DNA of 64,000 bases from Corynebacterium tuberculostearicum (GTDB taxonomy: Bacteria > Actinomycetota > Actinomycetes > Mycobacteriales > Mycobacteriaceae): positions 1,426,001-1,490,000 of the forward strand of contig NZ_CP065972.1 of assembly GCF_016127015.1 (NCBI RefSeq). The letters run 5' to 3'. The first letter of the stretch is position 1, and every line of letters starts with the position of its first letter. Position numbers and translations under genes: made by a program. Positions 35,786 to 44,176 of this stretch are shown here, piece by piece. The notes beneath the pieces were generated by a model, which ran no database searches, was not told where the DNA came from, and saw only the letters and a program-made list of their open reading frames with translations.

Positions 35786-36841
35786 CTAGTCGCGGGAGTC
35801 ATAGCGCTTCATGAGGCGATCAATGAGTTCATCAGTAAGCTTGTCATCTTCCAAAATGGCATCAAGGAGGCGTTGAGATTCCTCGTGGGAGGCCTGTTCC
35901 TCCTCGTTGTAGGAATCACCGGTGAGGTCCACGCCGAAGTCCGTGTCATCGCCTTCTGCTACCACTGCGCTGAGCTGATCCACATCGGATTCGAAGGACT
36001 CCATAAACTCGCTAGCCTCCGCAGCAGCCTCCTTGCGGCGCTTTCCGGAGCGCACTTCCTTTTCAATGCGGCGCTGCAGCGCGGCCTCCATCTGGCGGTG
36101 GCGCCAAGAACGTAGGCGGTGCGGCTCGAGGCGGCGGCCAACCGCACGGCTTTTATTTTCGGCTTTCTTGGCCAACACTTTAACCTGTGCGGCGGTGTCA
36201 TTAATGGGCGCCCAATCCTGGTAGGCAGGCACGCGCCAGCCGGCCCAAATGCCCAGCAGCGCCAAGAAGATGGAGACTAAAGGCCCAATGATCATGCCCA
36301 CCGCCATCATGTCGAAGTGGTGGCCCACCAAGACGATGACAGCACAAGCAACAGCCGGGATAACCGTCGGCTGGTTATCACCAAATACGCTCGGCTCGCG
36401 CCCCATCACGATGTCACGAATCATCGATCCGCCCGTGGCAGTAAACACGCCCATCATGATGCATGGAATAAGCGGCAGGCCGTAGGTAATGGCCTTCACC
36501 GCGCCGGTGGCGGCCCACAGGCCGGAAACGACGGCGTCGCCATGCGCCTGCAGATAATCCCAGGTCTTGCCTTTGAAATAAACAAAGCGAGCAATCAGCG
36601 CACCGGTAAAGGCCAAGTACAGGTACTCGGGCTGGCTCATTGCCGCAACAGTGCCGCGGTTAATGAGCACATCGCGCACCATACCGCCGCCCAGGGAAGA
36701 AAACATCGCAATGAAGAAAAAGCCGATGATATCGTAGCCGCGCTTGCGCGCCATAGTGCCACCGATAATTCCCATCAGCAGCACACCACTGATATCGGAC
36801 CAGCGGTAGAGAGATTCAATGAGCGGATCTACTTCAACCAT
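35786..36841 (-). CDS. UPF0126/TRIC-family membrane protein with charged C-terminal tail
   Basis: A 351-residue membrane protein. The first ~200 residues are two copies of the UPF0126 (YadS/TRIC) glycine domain, seen as GVLLMGIIGGTMARKRGYD with SSLGGGMVRDVL, and GVFTATGGSMIRDIVMGREP. These form cation channels in some archaeal and animal relatives. The tail of about 130 residues is charged and helical (KKAENKSRAVGRR, RRIEKEVRSGKRRKEAAAEA), cytoplasmic and atypical for the family. The ATG at 36841 is chosen; longer frames overlap the tRNA. Confidence 0.88.
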   Translation of the reverse strand: MVEVDPLIESLYRWSDISGVLLMGIIGGTMARKRGYDIIGFFFIAMFSSLGGGMVRDVLINRGTVAAMSQPEYLYLAFTGALIARFVYFKGKTWDYLQAHGDAVVSGLWAATGAVKAITYGLPLIPCIMMGVFTATGGSMIRDIVMGREPSVFGDNQPTVIPAVACAVIVLVGHHFDMMAVGMIIGPLVSIFLALLGIWAGWRVPAYQDWAPINDTAAQVKVLAKKAENKSRAVGRRLEPHRLRSWRHRQMEAALQRRIEKEVRSGKRRKEAAAEASEFMESFESDVDQLSAVVAEGDDTDFGVDLTGDSYNEEEQASHEESQRLLDAILEDDKLTDELIDRLMKRYDSRD

Positions 36842-36901
36842 ATGGTTATTAGACTTCACCGCCCGCGCTTGCGCAATCAGCACACCCGTATGCGCAGATA
36901 A

Positions 36902-36936
36902 ACACAAAAGGCGCCGGCCTTGCTTGCCGACGCCTC
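36902..36936 (-). terminator. intrinsic terminator of the CAT tRNA
   Basis: On the minus strand GGCGTCGGC pairs with GCCGGCGCC (one mismatch) around AAGCAAG and is followed by TTTTGTGTTT. It lies about 20 bases beyond the tRNA 3' end. Confidence 0.8.
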
Positions 36937-36954
36937 CTTGCTCCCCCCACACCG

Positions 36955-37028
36955 TGGGGCCAGCGGGGCTCGAACCCGCGACCAACGGATTATGAGTCCG
37001 TAGCTCTAACCGACTGAGCTATAGCCCC
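36955..37028 (-). tRNA. tRNA with CAT anticodon (Met elongator or Ile2)
   Basis: A 74-nt cloverleaf on the minus strand: acceptor GGGGCTA with TGGCCCC, D arm GCTCAGTCGGTTAGAGC, anticodon stem ACGGA/TCCGT around CTCATAA, T arm with GGTTCGAGCC. The CAT anticodon belongs to elongator Met or, if the C is changed to lysidine, to Ile2; the body does not settle it for me. It lacks initiator features (no C1-A72 mismatch). Confidence 0.93.
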
Positions 37029-37160
37029 ACGCAGATTTCCCGCCCACTTGGGCGATTATCCGCCCTCAAAAGATTAGTCAAAGAGTGGCCAAAGACCAAT
37101 TTGCCCCCTTCGCTATTGAGTATTTGTACGCTTCCTACCCCCTGAGGGTAGAAGTTAATT

Positions 37161-38066
37161 ATGCGCAAACTACTCTCTTCTCTCATTCTCGTCTCTGCAC
37201 TCACGCTTACTTCCTGCTCAGATAGTAGCAGCGACAAACCAAAGGAAGACGGCTCCAACAATTCCACGTCCGATGCACAGGCCGATGCGAAGTCCGTAAT
37301 TGGAACGTGGAAACAAGAGGACAGCGCTTCTGAAGATGGCTGGATGGAGGCCAGCATCACCGATGACGTCATCACCATCGAATGGGTCATGGACAACGGC
37401 GAAAATCGCATGATCTACTGGATTGGCACCTTTGACGCTCAAGCCGCCGCATCCGGTGAGACCGTTACCTCAAACCGCGATACCGTTGCAACTGCCTCTG
37501 AGTGGATGGCCGCTTCGTCAGACAAGAAAGATTTCTCTGTCGATGACGACACCTTAACTTTCAAGGTCGCGATTGAAGATAAGGAATTCACCACACATAT
37601 GAAGAAGGTGAGGGATGATCCGACAACCGTTAATGAGCTAAAGAGCACAGATTTTAGCCAAACCTTTAAAGATGGGGTCCTGGATATTCCAGCCGCCAAG
37701 TTCGAAATCACCGATCACCATGTTGTCAAGCCCGGTGAGCCTGGCAACGAAATAGGTGAAAAGCCACTTCTCGTCTTTAACTACGACGTAACGAATAAGA
37801 CGGATGAAACCCTAACTACCACCGACTTTGTCGTGTACTTCACCGCCATCCAAGACAATGATCCGAATAAGGTAAACGAGCTCGACCTCGGTTCCTATAT
37901 TGATCCTGAAACTTCCGATACTCAGCTGGAGCAGATTAAAAAGGGAGGCACTGTCGCCGGAACAATAGCCTACGAGCTCGATGATCTAGCTACACCTGTG
38001 GACCTTGTTGCATCTAAGTCCTTCAGCCAAGATGAAATCGGCCGCGAGACTTTCGAGCTCGATTAA
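37161..38066 (+). CDS. DUF5067 lipoprotein
   Basis: A 301-residue secreted protein. The signal MRKLLSSLILVSALTLTSC ends in a lipobox at residue 19. An N-terminal lipocalin-like segment (SVIGTWKQEDSASEDGW, DVITIEWVMD) is followed by a C-terminal immunoglobulin-like DUF5067 domain (about 175-300, EKPLLVFNYDVTNKTDE). This family is known from Gram-positive cell surfaces, function unknown. The ATG follows the GAGGGTAGAAG segment. Placed after the tRNA on the opposite strand. Confidence 0.8.
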   Translation: MRKLLSSLILVSALTLTSCSDSSSDKPKEDGSNNSTSDAQADAKSVIGTWKQEDSASEDGWMEASITDDVITIEWVMDNGENRMIYWIGTFDAQAAASGETVTSNRDTVATASEWMAASSDKKDFSVDDDTLTFKVAIEDKEFTTHMKKVRDDPTTVNELKSTDFSQTFKDGVLDIPAAKFEITDHHVVKPGEPGNEIGEKPLLVFNYDVTNKTDETLTTTDFVVYFTAIQDNDPNKVNELDLGSYIDPETSDTQLEQIKKGGTVAGTIAYELDDLATPVDLVASKSFSQDEIGRETFELD

Positions 38067-38522
38067 CTGCCCGCGTACAACGCACGTACATCTCCCGTTC
38101 TAGCTACTACAGAAACCTAAGCCCGCCAAGATACAAAGTCTGAAGTGAAATCGGGCCTACTTCTTACTGAGGTAGGCAGTACTTGACAGGCGAATCCAGC
38201 TCCCTCCCGTATCCAACGGAAGGGGCCTATTGTAGTGCTCAAAACAGCACTTTAGCTGTGTTTCTCGCCGCACCAGCGGGGATTTCTCATTTCCGCCCAT
38301 TAGCACGAGTCCATTTCTAGTTCCGGCCTTGCCGAGAACACACGGCTTCCCCCTTGCATTGCGACCACGCTAAAGGCCTATAGAACCAATTCGGCCGTCT
38401 CTACAGCAGCTCCAACCGCCCCAGTGCAAACGTTACCCCTGCTTTTACCTCCCATTTTACGCAGCATAGAATCATCAGTGACATTGACCCCGATGTCACT
38501 ACTTCTGTGATGGGAGATACAT
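38067..38522 (+). promoter_or_regulatory. PTS upstream region with two inverted repeats
   Basis: A 456-bp gap. AGTGCT-caaaac-AGCACT (38234-38251) and AGTGACAT-tgaccccg-ATGTCACT (38477-38500) are inverted repeats. The second ends 22 bp before the PTS start codon and may be an operator or a leader hairpin. The ribosome site is GGGAGAT. No gene is visible here. Confidence 0.5.
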
Positions 38523-39338
38523 ATGGCGACACTAGATTCCCTTTTGGTGCCCGGCGCGGTGGAGCTGCACGGCGCCGCCAAGGACTGGCGAGCAGCCATC
38601 CGGCTTGCGGGATCGTTGCTGGAAGAAGCAGGCACAATCACCGCGGACTACACCGAGGCAATGGTGCATTCCGTGGAAGAAACGGGCCCCTATATCGTGG
38701 TTGCGCCGGGATTCGCCTTTGCCCACGCACGGCCTTCGGAGGCGGTGAAGGAAACCTCCCTGTCCTGGGTACGCCTAGATGAGCCGGTAAAATTCGGCCA
38801 CGATTCCAACGATCCCGTCGACCTGGTCGTAGCGTTTGCCGCGCGCAATGACTCCGAGCATCTGCAGGCGATGAAACAACTGGCAAAGCTGCTTGCTACT
38901 AAGCGTGACGAGCTCAATCGGGCGGAATCCGAAGGGGAACTCCGCGCGGTGCTCACTGCAACCACGCAAAACAAGAAGCAGCCAGCAGCCAAACCACAAG
39001 CAGCATCCGAGCCCCAAGAGGCAAAGCATACGGCCGCAGATTCTGTCGCTTCCAAGGGAAAGATCCTCACCGTATGCGGCAATGGCCTGGGCACCTCGCT
39101 ATTCCTTAAGAACACGCTCGAGCAGGTCCTGGACGAATGGGGCTGGGGACCGTACCTGAATGTAGAAGCCACGGACACCATCTCCGCCAAGGGGCATGCG
39201 AGCGAGGCGGATTTCCTGCTCACCTCCGGCGAAATTGCGGCAACGCTGGGCGATGTCGGCGTTCCCGTCCATGTCATTAAAGACTTCACCTCTATGTCTG
39301 AAATCGATAGGGCTCTGCGCGAGCTCTATGACATTTAA
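38523..39338 (+). CDS. PTS EIIA-EIIB fusion, ascorbate type
   Basis: A 271-residue fusion. The N-terminal EIIA domain (1-145) carries its phospho-histidine in GFAFAHARPS at about 66, as in the mannitol/fructose/ascorbate EIIA group. An alanine/proline/glutamine linker joins it to EIIB (about 178-271) with the phospho-cysteine in TVCGNGLGTS near 184. These relay phosphate from HPr to the incoming sugar. The gene sits 11 bp before the EIIC gene, making a complete A-B-C system similar to Ula in E. coli, though the real substrate is unproven. Confidence 0.93.
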   Translation: MATLDSLLVPGAVELHGAAKDWRAAIRLAGSLLEEAGTITADYTEAMVHSVEETGPYIVVAPGFAFAHARPSEAVKETSLSWVRLDEPVKFGHDSNDPVDLVVAFAARNDSEHLQAMKQLAKLLATKRDELNRAESEGELRAVLTATTQNKKQPAAKPQAASEPQEAKHTAADSVASKGKILTVCGNGLGTSLFLKNTLEQVLDEWGWGPYLNVEATDTISAKGHASEADFLLTSGEIAATLGDVGVPVHVIKDFTSMSEIDRALRELYDI

Positions 39339-39349
39339 GGAGCATCCTC

Positions 39350-40927
39350 ATGGATTTTCTTCTTGCTATAGCGAACTTCCTGGTAAATGAAATTCTTTCT
39401 GTTCCAGCATTCCTCATCGGTATCATCACCGCGGTCGGCTTGGCCGCGATGGGACGCGGCACCGGCAAAACCATCGGCGGCGCCATCAAGGCCACGCTCG
39501 GCTTCTTGCTCATCAGTGCCGGCGCCGGCCTAGTCACCGATTCGCTCGAGCCGCTCGGCGCCATGATTACGGGCGCTACTGGCGCGCAAGGCGTGGTGCC
39601 AACCAATGAGGCAATCGTAGGCATTGCCCAGGATGAATTTGGCAGCCAGGTCGCCTGGATCATGATCCTTGGCTTTGTGGTCTCGCTGCTCCTCGCCCGC
39701 TTCACGCCCATGAGCTACGTATTCCTCACCGGCCACCATGTTCTCTTCATGGCGACGCTGCTCACTATGGTGCTCGCGCCGGCCGGGTATTCCTCATGGA
39801 TTGTGATTGCCTTCGGCGCTGCCCTACTCGGTATCCTCATGGTCTCCCTCCCAGCCATCGCGCACCCATTTACCCGCCGCATTACTGGAGATGATTCCGT
39901 CGCCATCGGGCACTTCGGCACTGCGGGGTATTTGGCTGCGGGCGGCGTCGGCAAGCTAGTGGGCGGCAAGGGTAAGAAAATGTCGCCCTCCACTGAGGAC
40001 CTCAAGCTGCCAGAAGGCCTGCGCTTCCTGCGCGATTCTATGGTGGCAACCGCGCTGTCCATGGCGCTGATGTACGTGGTCCTTGCCGTGCTTTTCATTG
40101 CCCGCGCCGGCACTGAAAAAGCCTTTACTGCTTTCCCGGATGGTGCTAGCAACGTGGGCAATTTCTTGATGCAGTCCGTCACCCAAGGCCTCCAGTTCGG
40201 CGTGGCTGTGGCCGTCATCCTTTTTGGCGTCCGCACCATTTTGGGCGAGCTCGTACCCGCATTCCAGGGCATCGCCGCCAAGGTCGTGCCCGGCGCGATC
40301 CCCGCACTGGATGCGCCGATCGTATTTCCCTATGCCCAGAACGCAGTTCTCATTGGGTTCATTTCCTCCTTCCTCGGCGGACTTGTCGGCCTTGCCGTCC
40401 TTTCCACCTGGCTCAATCCGGCCTTTGGCATTGCACTGATTCTGCCTGGTCTGGTGCCGCACTTCTTCACTGGCGGCGCAGCAGGCGTTTACGGCAATGC
40501 CACCGGTGGTCGCCGCGGCGCCGCGCTCGGTGCTTTTGCTAATGGCCTCATCATTACCTTCCTGCCGGCCTTCCTCCTCGGTGTCTTGGGTTCCTTCGGC
40601 TCCGCGAATACCACTTTCGGCGATGCTGACTTTGGCTGGCTCGGCCTGCTGCTGGGCTGGTCCATCCACGCCGATGGTGCCTTGGGCCTCGTCTTCATTG
40701 CCCTTATCGCGCTGGCTATTTTGGCCTTGGGGTGGGTGTGCCAACGCAAGCTTGTCGACGCCCACTGGGACCCCACTCCCCACCGTCCTTCCCCCACCAG
40801 CAACGCCGATGCCGCCGCAACCAGCGGTGCAACCGGCGCGGCTACTTCTTCTGGAACAGCCAAGAAGTACCCGAAGGTGCTACCGCCCGAAGGTGCGCCA
40901 GTTCCACCCGCCCGCATCGATCACTAG
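39350..40927 (+). CDS. ulaA: PTS EIIC, UlaA-like ascorbate permease
   Basis: A 525-residue integral membrane permease with ten or more helices. It follows UlaA closely: LSVPAFLIGIITAVGLAAMGRG, a GHHVLFMATLL region, EDLKLPEGLRFLRDSM and the substrate region ALDAPIVFPYAQNAV. The tail after the last helix (about 465-525) is alanine/threonine/proline-rich and longer than usual. It works with the EIIAB protein upstream. The catabolic Ula enzymes are not in this window. Confidence 0.93.
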   Translation: MDFLLAIANFLVNEILSVPAFLIGIITAVGLAAMGRGTGKTIGGAIKATLGFLLISAGAGLVTDSLEPLGAMITGATGAQGVVPTNEAIVGIAQDEFGSQVAWIMILGFVVSLLLARFTPMSYVFLTGHHVLFMATLLTMVLAPAGYSSWIVIAFGAALLGILMVSLPAIAHPFTRRITGDDSVAIGHFGTAGYLAAGGVGKLVGGKGKKMSPSTEDLKLPEGLRFLRDSMVATALSMALMYVVLAVLFIARAGTEKAFTAFPDGASNVGNFLMQSVTQGLQFGVAVAVILFGVRTILGELVPAFQGIAAKVVPGAIPALDAPIVFPYAQNAVLIGFISSFLGGLVGLAVLSTWLNPAFGIALILPGLVPHFFTGGAAGVYGNATGGRRGAALGAFANGLIITFLPAFLLGVLGSFGSANTTFGDADFGWLGLLLGWSIHADGALGLVFIALIALAILALGWVCQRKLVDAHWDPTPHRPSPTSNADAAATSGATGAATSSGTAKKYPKVLPPEGAPVPPARIDH

Positions 40928-40964
40928 CCGCGCGCCACGCCCAGAAGGGCGCTACAGTATCCCT

Positions 40965-41576
40965 ATGCAGCGCCCTTCCCTATTCCCCGTAGCGTCCCTT
41001 CTTCTCGCCGCTGGCCTCACTGTAAGCTCCTGCGGCACCGGCTCCGATTCCGATAACAACTCCGCGCCGGAAAACGAGCCGGCCTTCTCCACCGCACAGG
41101 ACAATAGCTCTGCCGCGGGCGAAGCCGAAGAAGAATCCAGCCCGGAGAAGGACACGAAGCAACGCCGCACCGAGACGGTCACTAAACCGGCCGAACCGGA
41201 TCAGCCCGCTCCGCCAGCCGGCGGCAACCACAACATCAATGTGGGCCAGATTGGCGGCTACTGCGGCACATCCTCGTCTGGCGATTCCATCGACGCCGGC
41301 GATGCAACCTCCTGTCAATTCGCCGCCGCGGTCTTCGACGCCGCGATGCAGGCTAGCTACACCATGCGTTCGAAAGATCCCACGGTGACGGCGGTGTACC
41401 AGGCAGATATCACCGCCAGCAGCCCGGTGACCAAGCAGTCCTATAACCTGGACTGCCACATGGGCAGCGACCAGCGGAATCTTACCTGCGAAAAGCCCGG
41501 AGATACTACGGTGCGCGCCTCTTTTGAAACCGCGGACCGAAGCGTGTGGACCAAGCGCGTGGCCACTACCAACTAA
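40965..41576 (+). CDS. predicted lipoprotein, 203 aa
   Basis: Signal and lipobox LLLAAGLTVSSC (cysteine at about residue 21), a charged, serine/glutamate-rich stretch to about 85, then a domain of about 115 residues with a cysteine pair (GGYCGTSSS, TSCQFAAAVFDAA) and a second pair (LDCHMGSDQRNLTC). The pattern of conserved cysteines and tyrosine-rich motifs is shared by corynebacterial surface proteins of unknown function. The ATG at 40965 is chosen because it begins the signal peptide. Follows the PTS by 37 bp, which may mean readthrough. Confidence 0.75.
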   Translation: MQRPSLFPVASLLLAAGLTVSSCGTGSDSDNNSAPENEPAFSTAQDNSSAAGEAEEESSPEKDTKQRRTETVTKPAEPDQPAPPAGGNHNINVGQIGGYCGTSSSGDSIDAGDATSCQFAAAVFDAAMQASYTMRSKDPTVTAVYQADITASSPVTKQSYNLDCHMGSDQRNLTCEKPGDTTVRASFETADRSVWTKRVATTN

Positions 41577-41605
41577 CCGCTACTCTAGGAACTAACCAGA
41601 CCGAA

Positions 41606-41986
41606 CTAGATCAACCGTTCAGCAAACCATTCTGCAATGAAGCCTTCCTTCTTATCGCGCGCAGCGGCCACGGTTTCAACGAGCTCCACAATCTCTTCAT
41701 CGGCGATTGGCCCCAGCCCAAAGCCTTCGATTTCTAAATAGGTGGAGGCACATACCCAGGCGATTCGCTTATTGCCGTCGACGAATGCATGCGCTTTTGC
41801 CAGATAGTGCAACAACGCTGCAGCCCTATCCAGTGCAGATGGGTGCAAGTACTCTCCGCCGAAGGTCTGTAAAGGGGTGGCCAATGCTGACTCAAGTTTC
41901 GAGCGATCGAGGAGGTTGCCATCCCGACCGATGAGTTGACGGTTCAGTCGAACTACCTCTTCCACCGGAAGGCAGTACTCATTCAT
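41606..41986 (-). CDS. doc: Doc/Fic-family toxin
   Basis: A 126-residue protein of the Doc branch. The motif HAFVDGNKR (66-74) matches the Doc signature HxFxDxNKR, and the N-terminal part has the helix layout of the family. Doc phosphorylates EF-Tu and stops translation. Its ATG overlaps the stop of the upstream Panacea-domain gene (ATGA), the usual layout of toxin-antitoxin pairs with antitoxin first. Confidence 0.88.
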   Translation of the reverse strand: MNEYCLPVEEVVRLNRQLIGRDGNLLDRSKLESALATPLQTFGGEYLHPSALDRAAALLHYLAKAHAFVDGNKRIAWVCASTYLEIEGFGLGPIADEEIVELVETVAAARDKKEGFIAEWFAERLI

Positions 41987-42552
41987 CGGGTTGCAAGGAT
42001 CTCAAGAGCGCCCTTCCAGCGTTCTATTGAAGCTTGCAAGCGCTGCTGCAGGTCGGCACCGGAAAGATTCTGCACAGAAAGCATAGGCCGCGTCGGCCCT
42101 TCAACACCACGAGCTTCCTGCAAGGCATAGTATTTTTTCATTTCCAGCTGCGAAATCGGCTCGTTAGCATTCGCCTCGGGGCCCATCTGACCACGAGCGA
42201 CGATCCATGGACGTTCCGAGTGCGTAAGTTCAATCAATTCATCGGATGTCTTATCACCATAAAAGGCAATCACGGCATCGATGATCTTTTCGGCTTCGTC
42301 CCCTATAGCCTCTACATCAGCTCCCGGTAACACCGTAGAGGTTTTCTCGGAGCGTTGATATTTATTCTCGCGATAGAGGTCGGGTTCAACCGGACCGTCT
42401 TTCCACGCCTGAAACTCATTCGAGACAAGAGGTCGCCCGTACCAGCCCAGGCTCCATGCTTGGCAGTAATACGTAAGCTTCTCCAGCTTCCAAGCATCAA
42501 CCCACCCCAGTTTGTTGTAGATAACCTGCGCGACGTCTACTGCTGTAGCCAT
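41983..42552 (-). CDS. Panacea-domain (DUF4065) protein, likely antitoxin
   Basis: A 189-residue protein with the Panacea/DUF4065 fold: VIYNKLGWVDAWKLEKLTYYCQAWSLG and EFQAWKDGPVEP, near residues 13-60. Panacea domains are a published class of antitoxins that pair with many toxin types (PanAT) and occur in SocA. Position before, and coupled to, a Doc gene points to an antitoxin. The ATG at 42552 is used; the frame upstream lacks homology. The C-terminal 60 residues (QLEMKKYYALQEA to the end) may bind the toxin. Confidence 0.82.
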   Translation of the reverse strand: MATAVDVAQVIYNKLGWVDAWKLEKLTYYCQAWSLGWYGRPLVSNEFQAWKDGPVEPDLYRENKYQRSEKTSTVLPGADVEAIGDEAEKIIDAVIAFYGDKTSDELIELTHSERPWIVARGQMGPEANANEPISQLEMKKYYALQEARGVEGPTRPMLSVQNLSGADLQQRLQASIERWKGALEILATR

Positions 42553-42650
42553 GGCCCCTCCTCTCATAGTGCGAAACAATTTTTACGTGTATAAAGCCAA
42601 AATTCTTAAGCCAGTATAGCCTTCCTCATCTGCTATATGAAGATCACACT

Positions 42651-43133
42651 TTAGCCCACAAAGTCATCCTCAGAAGGCCACGGCAGCTCCACGTCCACAG
42701 GCACGCCGGCCAGGATGTCCAGCGATTTCTTGAACTCGGCAAGGTCAAGGCCCACCTCCTTATAAGCCTCAGCCATGGCTTCCGGGATACATTCGGCACG
42801 GGTGCGGAGGGAGGCGCCATCGGCAGTCAAGGCAGCGAGGGTGCGGCGCTCATCGTTGGGGTCGCGCCAGCGCTCCACATAGCCTTGCTTTTCCAGGCGC
42901 TTGAGCAGCGGCGTGAGTGTGCCGCTATCCAGGCCCAAGCGGGAATCGATGAATTTCAACGGCACCGGCTCATCGGCTTCCCACAACACCAGCATGACCA
43001 AGTACTGCGGATAGGTCAGGCCAAGCTCCGCCAATAGCGGGCGGTAGGAGCGCACCACTGCCCTATTGGCGCGGTAGAGCGCAAAACACAGCTGACTATC
43101 TAGGGCGAGGTGATCTGTGGGCGCGTCATTCAT
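42651..43133 (-). CDS. ohrR: MarR-family repressor, OhrR type
   Basis: A 160-residue winged-helix regulator. The peroxide-sensing cysteine is C16 in LDSQLCFALYRANR, the usual position in OhrR. The HTH (SRLGLDSGTLTPLLKRLE) and wing (RDPNDERRTLAALT) follow. Organic peroxides oxidise the cysteine and release DNA. It is divergent from two ohr genes whose upstream regions carry related palindromes. The ATG at 43133 is preferred over one at 43157. Confidence 0.92.
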   Translation of the reverse strand: MNDAPTDHLALDSQLCFALYRANRAVVRSYRPLLAELGLTYPQYLVMLVLWEADEPVPLKFIDSRLGLDSGTLTPLLKRLEKQGYVERWRDPNDERRTLAALTADGASLRTRAECIPEAMAEAYKEVGLDLAEFKKSLDILAGVPVDVELPWPSEDDFVG

Positions 43134-43175
43134 GGCAAAAAGTATAGACACCAACAAAACATTGCAGCCAATTTA

Positions 43176-43187
43176 ATTGTGTACAAT
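43176..43187. promoter_or_regulatory. likely OhrR operator before ohr1
   Basis: ATTGTGTACAAT is an inverted repeat (ATTGT/ACAAT) that extends with one mismatch to TTAATTGT and ACAATCAA. It lies in the 90-bp divergent region of ohrR and ohr1. The shorter form TTGCGTACAA occurs before ohr2 (43649-43658). TACAAT/ATTGTA elements are typical of OhrR sites. Confidence 0.7.
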
Positions 43188-43223
43188 CAAAACCGTTTCG
43201 AGCACCTACTGAAAGGAGACAAC

Positions 43224-43643
43224 ATGGACGCCATGTACACCACCGAGGCACTGGCCACCGGAGCAGGCCGCAACGGCCACGCCACCGTCAAGGACTCTGA
43301 CCTCGACTTCACCCTTGCCATCCCTAAGGAAATGGGCGGCAGCGGCGAAGGTGCCAACCCGGAGCAGCTTTTTGCCGCCGGCTACGCCGCTTGCTTCCAC
43401 TCCGCGCTGCAGGCCGTGGCCCGCAACCAGAAGGTCGAGTTGGGTGACTCTGCGGTGGGGGCACGAGTGGGCATCGGAAAGCAGGGCGAGGGCTTCCAGC
43501 TCGCGGTAGAGCTGGAGGTATCCATCCCCGCCCAGGACAAGGACACCGCCCAAAAGCTTGCCGACGCCGCCCACCAGGTCTGCCCCTACTCCAATGCCAC
43601 CCGGGGCAATATTGAGGTCACCGTGACCGTCGTCGAAGACTAG
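43224..43643 (+). CDS. ohr: organic hydroperoxide resistance protein, copy 1
   Basis: A 139-residue thiol peroxidase that reduces organic hydroperoxides using lipoylated partners. The peroxidatic cysteine C57 is in FAAGYAACFHSAL, the resolving C120 is in ADAAHQVCPYSNATRG. The ribosome site AAAGGAG is strong. It is the first of two adjacent copies and is controlled by the ATTGTGTACAAT site and divergent ohrR. Confidence 0.95.
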   Translation: MDAMYTTEALATGAGRNGHATVKDSDLDFTLAIPKEMGGSGEGANPEQLFAAGYAACFHSALQAVARNQKVELGDSAVGARVGIGKQGEGFQLAVELEVSIPAQDKDTAQKLADAAHQVCPYSNATRGNIEVTVTVVED

Positions 43644-43697
43644 CGTTCTTGCGTACAATCGGCGGACGTACAAAGACCCGATAGAAAAGGAGTCATT

Positions 43698-44117
43698 ATG
43701 GACGCCGTTTACACCACCGAAGCACTCTCCACCGGAGCAGGCCGTGACGGCCGCGCCGTAGTTAAGGATTCCGATCTGGACTTCACCATGACCGCCCCGA
43801 AGGAAATGGGCGGCAGCGGTGAGGGCGCTAACCCCGAGCAGCTCTTCGCTGCCGGTTACGCCGCTTGCTACCACTCCGCGCTGAAGGCAGTGGCCAAGGA
43901 CAAGGGTATTGACGTGGAGAATTCCTCTGTCGGCGCCCGCGTTAACCTAGGCAAGAACGACGAGGGCTTCTACCTCGGCGTGGATCTTGAGGTCACCATC
44001 CCAGGCGTTGAGGACGACAAGGCACAGGAGCTTGCCGACGCCGCCCACCAGATGTGCCCTTACTCCAAGGCCACCCGCGGCAACATTGAAGTCAACGTTG
44101 GTGTTGCACAGGACTAA
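43698..44117 (+). CDS. ohr: organic hydroperoxide resistance protein, copy 2
   Basis: A second 139-residue Ohr, with the same cysteine pair (AAGYAACYHSALK, AAHQMCPYSKATRG). It shares most residues with copy 1, but the region around 70-110 differs (KGIDVENSSVGARVN against KVELGDSAVGARVG) in a way that suggests an old duplication. It has its own AAAAGGAG site and an OhrR-like box upstream, so it may be transcribed on its own. Followed by a terminator. Confidence 0.95.
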   Translation: MDAVYTTEALSTGAGRDGRAVVKDSDLDFTMTAPKEMGGSGEGANPEQLFAAGYAACYHSALKAVAKDKGIDVENSSVGARVNLGKNDEGFYLGVDLEVTIPGVEDDKAQELADAAHQMCPYSKATRGNIEVNVGVAQD

Positions 44118-44137
44118 TTTCTAGTCCTCTCCCCCCA

Positions 44138-44176
44138 GCCCACGCCGCGCCACCAGGCGCTCAGCGTGGGTATTTT
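44138..44176 (+). terminator. terminator after the ohr pair
   Basis: CCCACGC...GCGTGGG, with a nested GCGC stem, followed by TATTTTTATG. Strong and correctly placed 20 bases after the ohr2 stop. Confidence 0.85.

Noticed and set aside
36842..36985. An extended N-terminus for the TRIC-family protein
   Set aside because: It would read through the antisense of the tRNA region; MVEVDPLIESLY at 36841 is the family start.
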